Positions 43,954 through 52,624 of a DNA stretch of 64,000 nt are shown here, piece after piece. Numbering within the stretch: the first letter of the stretch is position 1; the number at the start of each line of letters is the position of its first letter. The notes beneath the pieces were generated by a model. That model did no database searches, was not told the origin of the DNA, and saw only the letters and a list, made by a program, of their open reading frames with translations. The DNA is taken from NCBI GenBank assembly GCA_030645235.1, contig JAUSMV010000030.1, positions 1,054,001-1,118,000 on the forward strand, read 5' to 3'. This DNA comes from Parvibaculum sp. (GTDB taxonomy: Bacteria; Pseudomonadota; Alphaproteobacteria; Parvibaculales; Parvibaculaceae). A program made the position numbers and the translations under genes.

Positions 43954-44667
43954 CTATTTCTTATCTTTCTTCTTCACGACTTTTTTCAAAGCCTCCAGCG
44001 TCTTCTCCGACACGGGGGCCGTCAAAAAGCCCTGAAGGCTGTCCATCAGATTGGCGAGAAACAATTCCCGCGCGGCGGTGTCATTCACACCGTCATGATG
44101 GCGGGCCCAAATGGCCAACGAATTCACCGTCATCTCAACGAGAAAACGCTGTCGCTGAATTGCAATTTCAGGTGCCACATCGCCCAAGGCTGCAATGAGC
44201 AATGCATTGGCCTGATTGGCGCCCTGCAATTTTCCGCTCATCGCCAGATTGGGTAAATCGAAATCGGGATCGTTCAGCACCTGGGCCAGAAAGCGCACAA
44301 AGCGCACACCGTCCTCATTGGCCAGCATGGCGGCCATGGGCATGAACGTCGCGGCCAGAATGGCGCTGAGATCGGTGTCTTTGCCACTTGCATAAAGCTC
44401 TTCGACACGCGCCAGGCGGTCTGCGTCAATGTCAGCCGAGCGATGAATCAGAATCGCTTCGACAAGCGCCGCCTTCGAACCGAAATGATAATGCAGAGCG
44501 CTTTCATTACGTTGGCCCGCCGCGCCGTTGATTTCTTTCAACGTAACCGAGTGAATGCCTTTTTCGCCGAACAGTTTTTCCGCCGCCGTAATCAGGCGCA
44601 AACGCGTATCGTTGCGCGGTCGCGCATTCGTCACCGGAATATCCTGTGTTGCATCTTTGGTTTTCAT
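43954..44667 (-). CDS. TetR-family transcriptional regulator
   Basis: A 237-residue regulator with the TetR HTH at the N-terminus (LITAAEKLFGEKGIHSVTLKEINGAAGQRNESALHYHFGSKAALVEAIL) and an all-helical ligand domain. The last ten residues are mostly Lys. The inducer is unknown. It shares an operon with DUF1330. A palindrome, TAATG-N5-CATTA, is 11 bases upstream of the ATG and probably its operator. Confidence 0.9.
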   Translation of the reverse strand: MKTKDATQDIPVTNARPRNDTRLRLITAAEKLFGEKGIHSVTLKEINGAAGQRNESALHYHFGSKAALVEAILIHRSADIDADRLARVEELYASGKDTDLSAILAATFMPMAAMLANEDGVRFVRFLAQVLNDPDFDLPNLAMSGKLQGANQANALLIAALGDVAPEIAIQRQRFLVEMTVNSLAIWARHHDGVNDTAARELFLANLMDSLQGFLTAPVSEKTLEALKKVVKKKDKK

Positions 44668-44677
44668 AATTTCACTC

Positions 44678-44692
44678 TAATGCGTTACATTA
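44678..44692. promoter_or_regulatory. Candidate TetR operator TAATGCGTTACATTA
   Basis: TAATG and CATTA are inverted 5-bp arms around CGTTA, immediately upstream of the TetR gene. Autoregulatory TetR sites commonly occupy this position. Confidence 0.45.
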
Positions 44693-44891
44693 AAAATCGC
44701 AAGTTTAAGGGATGCAGCAGGCCTAATCTCTGCCAATCACGGCCAATCAAGGTATGATCCTATTTGTATTGTTTATAGGATTGTTTGGCGCTTTGCGTTT
44801 GAGAGATTTTCACTTCTTTGTCGAAAAAACGCATCGTGCCGCCTCTGCGCTGCGCCCGTCGGCCAAACTTGCCCACAGCACATTGCGGAAA

Positions 44892-46841
44892 ATGAGCCCG
44901 CACCTCCCTTCGGCCGACGTTATTTTCCCTCTTGCCGTCGCCCTGTCCTTCGCGGTGATCGCCCTCTGGCCACGCGGCGAGGCTCTCGCCAAAGATGGCA
45001 GAGCGCCCTTTGCGACTGCAAGCTCAAAGGTGGAAGGGACGACCGGCGCAAAAGATAATTCATCGCAACAACCGCAATCCCAAAGAGAGACAGGGACGCG
45101 GCCAAAGTCAGGTTTTGTTTTTTCCGTCACCGTCATGGGCGAAAAACTGCCCGATGACATCAAGGCTCAGATCGAAGAGGCGCAGTCTCTCGGCAAAGTC
45201 GAAGACGGCACGGAACCGACAACGCTTGGCCAATTGCGCCGCCGTGCCAATACAGAAGCCCAGCATCTCAACAAAGTGCTGCGCAGTCAGGCTTATTTTA
45301 ACGGCCGCATCGAACCCGTCATTGAAGAGGCGCCGGGTGGCAGTTTCGAACTCATCTACCGCGTGACCTTGGGCAAGCGCACGATGATCGAGAGCTTCAC
45401 CATCACCTATGCCGATCATCCGTCCGACGAAGCAAACCTGCCCCATGACGCAAAACCCTTAGGTCTCAAGCCCAACCGCGCCGCGCGCGCGCAGCGCATC
45501 ATTGATCTCACAGGCGACGCACTCATCTGGCTTGAAAATCACGGCCACCCGACACCCAAACTCGACAACCGCAAAGTCATCGTCGATCTCGCCACCAATC
45601 AGGCCTATGTGACACTGACCATCATCGCCGGACCGCCAAAATATTTCGGGGCCCTTGCCGTCAGCAATAAAGGCCCGAAAGATCAGTCCGCCCGCGCCGA
45701 TCCCGCTTACATCCAAAGCCTGGCGACCTTCAAACCGGGGGATCTTTATGACCGGCGCAAGGCCGATGAAACAATCACAGCCTTGCGCCAGACAAATCTT
45801 TTCGATGAGGTCACGATTGATATTGTGAATGCCGAAGGCGACCGCGTAACGCCCGACGTGAAACTCACAGAGCGCGCGCCGCGCTCCGTCGGTGTCGGTG
45901 CCAGTTGGTCATCAGATGAAGGGCCCGGCGTCAAAGCCTTTTGGGAGCATCGCAATCTTTTTGGCCACGCCGAGAAACTGCGCACCGAGCTCGCGCTTTC
46001 AACGCTTGAGCAAAGCGTCAAAGTCGATTTCACCAAGCCGCGTTTTCTGCGTCCCGATCAAAGCCTCATTGCCACTTACGATTTTGCCAATGAAGAAACG
46101 GACGCCTATGACGAATTGAGTTCCAGACTCGGGCTCGGTCTCATGCGTCAACTCACACCCGTATTGCAAGGCTCTGCCGGCGTCTCGTTTGAAGTGTACC
46201 GCACCGAAGACAGTATGGGCGTGCACAATTATCGGTTATTCGGTCTGCCGCTCACACTGCGCTACGATGGCAGTGACGATCTTCTCGATCCGACCAAAGG
46301 CATCCGCCTTGGTGGCGCGTTCACCCCCTATGGCGGCGTTGCCAATGGGGACCCGACAGCCTTTGGCAGATTTGAAGGAACGGGCTCCACCTATATCAGC
46401 TTCGGTACGCGGCCCGACATCACACTCGCCTTTCGTGGCCGCTATGGTTTGACGCTGGCGCAAGACGTGCCGGACATTCCGGGCTCCCTGCGGTTCTATG
46501 CCGGTGGTGGCGGCTCGATACGCGGCTATGGCTATCAGCTTGTCGGCCCGCTTGATGCGCAGAACGATCCCACAGGCGGTCGCTCCGTTGTTGAGTTGAG
46601 TTCCGAGGCGCGCTGGCGCGTGACCAAGACCATCGGCATCGTCGCTTTCATCGATGCGGGCAATGCCTATTCGACCGTCACGCCGAAGTTTTCAGAAGAG
46701 CTGCAAATGGGCGCGGGTCTGGGCTTGCGTTACTATACGCCCATCGGTCCCGTCCGCGCCGACGTCGCCATGCCGCTCAACCGCCGCAAGGGCATTGATG
46801 ATGCTGTACAGTTCTACTTCTCATTAGGGCAGTCGTTCTGA
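44892..46841 (+). CDS. tamA: Outer membrane assembly protein TamA
   Basis: A BamA-superfamily barrel protein with POTRA domains (FSVTVMGEKLPDD..., MIESFTITYADHP..., KYFGALAVSNKG...) and a C-terminal 16-strand barrel (GSIRGYGYQLVGPLD, GLGLRYYTPIGPVRADVAMPL, terminal FYFSLGQSF). It works with TamB to place proteins or lipids in the outer membrane. The ATG at 44892 gives a signal peptide (MSPHLPSADVIFPLAVALSF...) and 649 residues; the ATG at 44754 would add 46 residues and puts another helix ahead of it. It overlaps tamB by one base. Confidence 0.9.
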   Translation: MSPHLPSADVIFPLAVALSFAVIALWPRGEALAKDGRAPFATASSKVEGTTGAKDNSSQQPQSQRETGTRPKSGFVFSVTVMGEKLPDDIKAQIEEAQSLGKVEDGTEPTTLGQLRRRANTEAQHLNKVLRSQAYFNGRIEPVIEEAPGGSFELIYRVTLGKRTMIESFTITYADHPSDEANLPHDAKPLGLKPNRAARAQRIIDLTGDALIWLENHGHPTPKLDNRKVIVDLATNQAYVTLTIIAGPPKYFGALAVSNKGPKDQSARADPAYIQSLATFKPGDLYDRRKADETITALRQTNLFDEVTIDIVNAEGDRVTPDVKLTERAPRSVGVGASWSSDEGPGVKAFWEHRNLFGHAEKLRTELALSTLEQSVKVDFTKPRFLRPDQSLIATYDFANEETDAYDELSSRLGLGLMRQLTPVLQGSAGVSFEVYRTEDSMGVHNYRLFGLPLTLRYDGSDDLLDPTKGIRLGGAFTPYGGVANGDPTAFGRFEGTGSTYISFGTRPDITLAFRGRYGLTLAQDVPDIPGSLRFYAGGGGSIRGYGYQLVGPLDAQNDPTGGRSVVELSSEARWRVTKTIGIVAFIDAGNAYSTVTPKFSEELQMGAGLGLRYYTPIGPVRADVAMPLNRRKGIDDAVQFYFSLGQSF

Positions 46842-49800
46842 TGGCAGCCCCCGTATCCAGATGGCACTCCCCTGTCCCCGTCATGCGCAGGCTGATGAAG
46901 TGGACGCTCGGCCTCGTTGTCACTTTCGTACTCGTGATCGCCCTCATCGTCGCCCTGTTGCAAATCGCGTCTCTGCGTCAGGCGCTCCTCGCCTTCAGCC
47001 TCAGTGCCGTCAATCAGGGCTCAACCAAAGTTGAGATCGGCGACCTCACCGGCGAATGGCCGCGCCATCTTCACATTGTTGATCTGAGCATCTCGGACGC
47101 TCAGGGTCCGTGGCTCACGTTGCGCGAGGCCGACGTCACATGGTCGCCGCTCGCTCTGATACGCGGGGATATTTCTATCCGCACTTTGGTCGCTTCCGGC
47201 CTCACTGTTGCCCGTATGCCTGAGGATAATAAAACGGGGATAGAGGAGCCCGAAACGACAGGCAGTCCGTTCGCCTTATCCCCGCTTCCCTTCGGTCTTA
47301 AGGTCGGTTCGGGCACGATCACCGACATTATCCTCGGGCGGGCATTGGCGGAGCCGGGGGCCACAGGCGACCTTGCTCGACTCGACCTCGTCACATCACT
47401 CAATCTCGACATGGAAACACTCGATCTCTCACTCGAAATCGAGCGAAAAGATGACATAACGGGGAGACTAACGGGGTCTGTTTTATACTCCCCCCGCTCC
47501 CGCGCCCTTACTCTATCGCTCGATTTGGAAGACGGCGACGCGGCCCATAAGGGGCTCATCGACGAGCTTGCCGGCCTCGATTTGGGTCCGCTCAAACTCA
47601 CCGCTTCCACCGATACGGTAGAGGGAAAAATGACGGGCACACTCGCACTTCAGGCAGATTCAAATCTCAAATTGCATGGCCGTGCCGATGGCTTTTGGAA
47701 CCGCGATTTAGCGCTCAAACTCGACGCTAAAGCGTCGGGTCGTTTGCTTGAACCGACATTGAAGGACATCGGCGGTGCGAATGATATTGTTCTGTCCACG
47801 GACCTTGTTTGGGGCGCCAAAGACAATCTCACACTCGATAATCTCAATGTCACCACGGGCAAGTTGTTCATGTCCGCCAAGGCTTATCTGGAAAGCATCT
47901 CGCTCGCCGCGCCGCATAATTTTGAAGCGACAGGCACGCTTGAAGGTCTCGACAAACGCCTCGAACTCAAAGACGGCACCACCCTTTCAACATTGCAATG
48001 GGCCGCCAAATCCCAACTCGATTTCCGCACCGGCTTTGCTGACAACACCGAACTCAGCTTCATCGGACCATCGGGTTCGGCCTCCTATACAGGCAGCGTT
48101 TCACTTGACTTCTCCGTGTTCAAAGGTGCGGCGCGCGTTGATCTTATTGACCTCTCCGTCCTCAATGAATTTGCCGACATGCAGATGTCGGGTGCCGCCA
48201 CACTTGATCTTTCTTCCATCGACACCGACACACAGGGCAATATCAGCGCCGATATTTCCATCGTTACCAACGGCGCATCCTTCAGCGATCCGACACTCGA
48301 TCAACTCGGAGGTAACACCGAAGCGACAGGCGAAATCGTCATTGCAAATAAAGGCGGCTTTGAACTTTCATCCCTCGTCGCCAAACCGCAATCGGATCAC
48401 TATGCGTTCAACGGCAATGTCAAAATTTCTGCCGGTGATGCGCTCTCCGGCGATCTTCACTTCACCTCATCTGCCATCGAAAGAATTCTCACAACGGGCG
48501 ATGCATCCGGTTCTTTCAAAGCCAACGCCACTTTGTCGGGCACGCTCAATGCGCCGCGCGGCGATCTCGTCGCGATGCTGACCAAAGGCCAAATCGGCGG
48601 CGTGCAAACCGATGAAGCAACGCTCACGATTAACACCACACAAGGCTCCGGCCCGCTCGCCTTCCGCTTCAAAGGTGAACCCGGCACCGCGCAACTCGAC
48701 GCGCTCCTGCATTTTCCCGATGAGGGCGGTGTGCAAATTGACGATATAAAATCAAACCTTTTCGGCTCGCGCGTCACCGGCTATGTGCTCATCGACAAAG
48801 CCTCACTCATCACCGCCAGCCTCTCCGGCGAACGTGTGATCTTCAAACCGCTGGGCGAGATTGTCGGCACATCACTCGCGGGCACCGGCACCTTTTTGTT
48901 TAAAGCCTCCCCCGTCAATGACAAGCAATCCGCCTCGCTCAACCTCACATCGGGCCGCCTTGACGTTGAAGGCGTCACACTTGATCAGGTCACGCTCACT
49001 TCAAAATTCACCGATCTCTTTCACGACGCCAATGTTGATGCTTCACTCGTCGCCGCCTCAGGTCAGATTAATCTCACACATCTCGACAGCGTGAAGTTCA
49101 CCGCGCGCGGTCCTTTAAGCAAACTCGCGATCGACGGCAACGTCACCGGCAAGCACGAAGCGCAGTTCCCGCAAGACATCGCAATCACCGCGCAAACTGT
49201 TTTGCATGTGACGAAGTCAACATCGCTTAATCTCAACAGTGTCAATCTCACCCTTGGCAAAAGTACAGCCTCACTTGCCAGGCCCGTGACACTCAAGCTC
49301 GACAATGGCATCAGCGCCAAGGCGATGCAGATCGATCTCGTCGGCTCCGCAGGCACCGGTCGCATCACCGGCGACATGGCCATCGGTTCCGCCGCACGTA
49401 TGAAATTCAAACTTGATCATGTACCGCTTGATCTCGCCGCCCTCTTCATGCCCGCAGGCCGCATCACCGGCTCGCTTGACGGCGCGTTTGTTCTGGATGC
49501 CGCGCAAGGGTCGGGCAAGTTTGGTTTCTGGTTCAAGCAAGTGCGTCTCACACCTGAGCTTGACAGGCCCCAGCCCGCTTTTGATGCCAATGTCGATGGC
49601 GTATGGGCCAAAGGTCGTCTCAACATCGTCGCTGAAGCACATGGTGTCTCATCGCAGCCCTTCATGCTCAAAGCCGCCTTGCCTGTCACACGCGCACAAG
49701 GCAGCGCCTTTCCCGCGCTTGCCAAACGCGGGTCTCTTTCCGCCTCGCTCAATTGGGACGGCGAACTTGAAACGCTTGCCGCGCTTGCTGATCTCAGTGG

Positions 49801-51043
49801 ACAGCGCGTAAGCGGCAACACGAAAGTCGCGATCAATGCCGAAGGCGATATTGTCAAACCCGTCATCAATGGCAGCATTATCGTGACCGGCGGCGCTTAT
49901 GAAAACTTTATGACGGGCACTTATCTCAAAAACATCGACGCGCGTTTGACGGGACACAGCAGCCAAACGCTCGACTTCACGCTCACCGCCACGGATGGCG
50001 AAGCGGGTCGCCTCACCGGTCAGGGTACTGTCTCGCTCGGCACGGAAATGCTGCAGGCGATTTCGATTTCAACGACGCTCGACAATATGCGTCTCGTCCG
50101 GCGCAGCGATCTTGATGCGACGATTGACGGATCCCTGAGCCTCACGGGTCCGGTCTTTCCACCAACACTTGAGGCACCCGTTACTTTGAGTGGCGCACTC
50201 ACGACGCGCGCCATGCACATCACCATTCCCGACAGCCTCCCCGCCGACGTGCCGCTGGTCGAAGTCATCGAGATCAATGGCGGCACACAAGGCGAGACAT
50301 CCGTTGACGGCAAAGCCGTTCCCCTGCCGCTGCTGCTTGATGTGACGCTCGCCACCACCAAGCCCGTTCGCATCAGCGGACGCGGGTTGGATTCACTTTG
50401 GGTTGGTGACTTCGCTGTCAAAGGCCGCATCGATGAACCACTCATCAAAGGTGATCTCAACAGCCAGCGCGGCACATTGGATTTTGCGGGCAAGACCTTC
50501 ACGCTCACCAAAGGCCGCGTGAATTTTCCCGGCACCTATCCGGTCGATCCGAACTTTACCGCGACACTCACATTCAAGCGTGATGACTTCACGGCAAATA
50601 TCGGCGTCAGCGGCAATAGCGCCAAACCGGAGATTACATTTTCGTCCAGCCCCAGTTTGCCGAAAGACGAAATCCTTTCACGTATCCTGTTCGACAAAGG
50701 TGTCGGTGAACTGTCAGCAATGGAAACACTGCAACTCGCGCGCACGCTGGCGGAACTTTCCGGTGTCAATATCGGTGGCACAGGCGGCGGCATCATGGAC
50801 CGCGTGCAGGAAACACTGGCGCTTGATGTGCTCCGCATCGATAGCAGCGCATCGGGCGCGACGACCGTTGAGGCCGGTAAGTATATTCAGAAAGGTATCT
50901 ATGTCGGCCTTGAGCAGGGCGCCCTTGCCAGCGACAGCTCGGTCAAGGTTGAGATTGAATTGACGCCGCAGATTTCGGTTGAAACCAGCATCGGCCAGAA
51001 CTCAACAGGCGATGTCGGCGTCAACTGGAAATGGGATTACTGA
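46841..51043 (+). CDS. tamB: Translocation and assembly module TamB
   Basis: A 1400-residue AsmA-like protein anchored by one N-terminal helix (MKWTLGLVVTFVLVIALIVALLQI) with a long repetitive beta-taco periplasmic region. The conserved DUF490/TamB C-terminus is clear: LNSQRGTLDFAGKTFTLTKGRVNFPGTYPVDPNF, then FSSSPSLPKDEILSRILFDKGVGELS and QNSTGDVGVNWKWDY. It partners TamA or moves phospholipid between membranes. The start codon overlaps the tamA stop. Confidence 0.95.
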   Translation: MAAPVSRWHSPVPVMRRLMKWTLGLVVTFVLVIALIVALLQIASLRQALLAFSLSAVNQGSTKVEIGDLTGEWPRHLHIVDLSISDAQGPWLTLREADVTWSPLALIRGDISIRTLVASGLTVARMPEDNKTGIEEPETTGSPFALSPLPFGLKVGSGTITDIILGRALAEPGATGDLARLDLVTSLNLDMETLDLSLEIERKDDITGRLTGSVLYSPRSRALTLSLDLEDGDAAHKGLIDELAGLDLGPLKLTASTDTVEGKMTGTLALQADSNLKLHGRADGFWNRDLALKLDAKASGRLLEPTLKDIGGANDIVLSTDLVWGAKDNLTLDNLNVTTGKLFMSAKAYLESISLAAPHNFEATGTLEGLDKRLELKDGTTLSTLQWAAKSQLDFRTGFADNTELSFIGPSGSASYTGSVSLDFSVFKGAARVDLIDLSVLNEFADMQMSGAATLDLSSIDTDTQGNISADISIVTNGASFSDPTLDQLGGNTEATGEIVIANKGGFELSSLVAKPQSDHYAFNGNVKISAGDALSGDLHFTSSAIERILTTGDASGSFKANATLSGTLNAPRGDLVAMLTKGQIGGVQTDEATLTINTTQGSGPLAFRFKGEPGTAQLDALLHFPDEGGVQIDDIKSNLFGSRVTGYVLIDKASLITASLSGERVIFKPLGEIVGTSLAGTGTFLFKASPVNDKQSASLNLTSGRLDVEGVTLDQVTLTSKFTDLFHDANVDASLVAASGQINLTHLDSVKFTARGPLSKLAIDGNVTGKHEAQFPQDIAITAQTVLHVTKSTSLNLNSVNLTLGKSTASLARPVTLKLDNGISAKAMQIDLVGSAGTGRITGDMAIGSAARMKFKLDHVPLDLAALFMPAGRITGSLDGAFVLDAAQGSGKFGFWFKQVRLTPELDRPQPAFDANVDGVWAKGRLNIVAEAHGVSSQPFMLKAALPVTRAQGSAFPALAKRGSLSASLNWDGELETLAALADLSGQRVSGNTKVAINAEGDIVKPVINGSIIVTGGAYENFMTGTYLKNIDARLTGHSSQTLDFTLTATDGEAGRLTGQGTVSLGTEMLQAISISTTLDNMRLVRRSDLDATIDGSLSLTGPVFPPTLEAPVTLSGALTTRAMHITIPDSLPADVPLVEVIEINGGTQGETSVDGKAVPLPLLLDVTLATTKPVRISGRGLDSLWVGDFAVKGRIDEPLIKGDLNSQRGTLDFAGKTFTLTKGRVNFPGTYPVDPNFTATLTFKRDDFTANIGVSGNSAKPEITFSSSPSLPKDEILSRILFDKGVGELSAMETLQLARTLAELSGVNIGGTGGGIMDRVQETLALDVLRIDSSASGATTVEAGKYIQKGIYVGLEQGALASDSSVKVEIELTPQISVETSIGQNSTGDVGVNWKWDY

Positions 51044-51062
51044 CCGTTCGCCGGGAGATCAG

Positions 51063-51410
51063 TTAGGGGGTCAGCCCGGGTTGCTGTTTTATGTCACCAT
51101 TCGGCGACGCGCGGCCCATGCCATCGAGAAGCGCCTTGTCTTTCAGCGCCTTCTCGGCCTGTTCTTTTTCGTATTGTTCGGCAAACATTTCAGCATCGCG
51201 CTGCTCCGGCGTGTCGTAACGCTCGTCTTCGTTGGAGCGATAGTTCACGGGCGGTGAATCCGCTGAATCATGAATTTCGAAATGCTGATCGGTCGGCGCG
51301 GGCTTTGCCGCTTCTTCCGCCAGAACCGGACCGGACAGCGCCAATGCAATCGCCGTCGCGCAGGCCATCATCGTGCCTGCTGCTTTGAATGTTGCTTTGC
51401 CGTTTTTCAT
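51063..51410 (-). CDS. Small exported hypothetical protein
   Basis: A 115-residue product from the ATG at 51410. It has a signal peptide (MKNGKATFKAAGTMMACATAIALALSGPVLA), then an acidic, Glu/Lys-rich region (SNEDERYDTPEQRDAEMFAEQYEKEQAEKALKDKALLDGMG) predicted to be helical. I do not recognise the family. It converges with tamB with a gap of 19 bases. The 113 bases upstream separate it from the next minus-strand gene. Confidence 0.65.
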   Translation of the reverse strand: MKNGKATFKAAGTMMACATAIALALSGPVLAEEAAKPAPTDQHFEIHDSADSPPVNYRSNEDERYDTPEQRDAEMFAEQYEKEQAEKALKDKALLDGMGRASPNGDIKQQPGLTP

Positions 51411-51547
51411 GTCCGTCACTCCTGTCTTTACCATCCCCCTCTTTTACAAGGTTTCGGCACAATCTGATCGTCCTAATTTGGTCATAACGTGGCAGACCCG
51501 GCACAGTCAGGGCAATATTAAGGGTTAAATAGCCCCTTTCGGAAACC

Positions 51548-52576
51548 TTAGTGCTGAGCAGGGTCCGCCACTCTGACGATGAGCTTGCCCATATTCTGAC
51601 CGTCAAACAGGCGATTAACCGCGGTCGGTGCGTTCTCAAGCCCGTCCACGATGGTCTCTTCGTGATGTAATTTACCTGTCGCGACCCACTCGGCGAGCTG
51701 GCGCGCGCCTTCGGCATATTTGGCGAAAAAGTCTGTCACGATGAAGCCGCGCACCTGAATGCGGCGCATCAGGATGGGTGAGAAGTCGGCGCGCATCGGC
51801 TGATCGGTGTTATAGCCGGAGATCATGCCGCAGAGAGGCATGCGGCTGAACAGGTTCATCCGTGCCATGACGGCTTCCATGATCTCGCCGCCGACATTTT
51901 CAAAGTTCACATCGATCCCGTCAGGCGTTGCCGCCACGAGTTGTTCTTTCCAGTCGGCGCGCTTGTAATCAACGGCCGCGTCAAAGCCGAGCTTCTCGAC
52001 AATGTAGCGGCATTTGTCAGCACCGCCCGCAATGCCGACCACACGACAGCCTTTGATCTTGGCAATCTGCCCCACAACCGATCCCACGGCACCGGCAGCG
52101 GCGGAGACGAGAACCGTCTCACCCGCTTTGGGTTGGCCGAGTTCCAGCAAGCCAAAATAGGCGGTGAGACCCGTCATGCCGCAGGCACCCATCATGGCGG
52201 TGAGCGGCACAGGCAGACCCTTGGGAATGACGCCCATGCGGTTGTCCATTTTCTCGCCCGCAATCGTATAATCCTGCCAGCCGGTGAGACCTGTCACATG
52301 ATCCCCGACCTGATAGGCCGGTGAGTTTGACTTCACCACCACGCCGATGCCGCCGCCACGCATGACAGCGCCGAGTTCCACAGGCGGCATGTACTGATCC
52401 ATGTCGCTCATCCAGATGCGGTTCGTCGGATCAAGGCTCAGATAAAGCGTGCGCACCAGTGCCTCGCCCTGCGCGGGCTCGGGAATGTCGGCTTCAACGA
52501 GATCGAAGTCCGTGGTTTTGATGCGACCCACGGGCCGCGACTTCAGACGGAACTGACGGTTGACGTTGTTTTTCAT
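51548..52576 (-). CDS. NADP-dependent medium-chain oxidoreductase (zinc-free)
   Basis: A 342-residue MDR-family reductase like prostaglandin reductase/YncB (CurA). SLDPTNRIWMSDMDQYMPPV, GACGMTGLTAYFGLLELGQPKAGETVLVSAAAGAVGSVVGQIAKIKGCRVVGIAGG binds NADP(H), and MPLCGMISGYN follows. It reduces double bonds of alpha,beta-unsaturated ketones. The ATG at 52576 (MKNNVNRQFRLKSRPVG) fits the family. It lies downstream of the alkyl sulfatase gene and is likely cotranscribed. Confidence 0.9.
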   Translation of the reverse strand: MKNNVNRQFRLKSRPVGRIKTTDFDLVEADIPEPAQGEALVRTLYLSLDPTNRIWMSDMDQYMPPVELGAVMRGGGIGVVVKSNSPAYQVGDHVTGLTGWQDYTIAGEKMDNRMGVIPKGLPVPLTAMMGACGMTGLTAYFGLLELGQPKAGETVLVSAAAGAVGSVVGQIAKIKGCRVVGIAGGADKCRYIVEKLGFDAAVDYKRADWKEQLVAATPDGIDVNFENVGGEIMEAVMARMNLFSRMPLCGMISGYNTDQPMRADFSPILMRRIQVRGFIVTDFFAKYAEGARQLAEWVATGKLHHEETIVDGLENAPTAVNRLFDGQNMGKLIVRVADPAQH

Positions 52577-52624
52577 TTTATCTTTCTCATTCCCAAACCA
52601 CGTATTTATCCAAAGCCTCATAGA

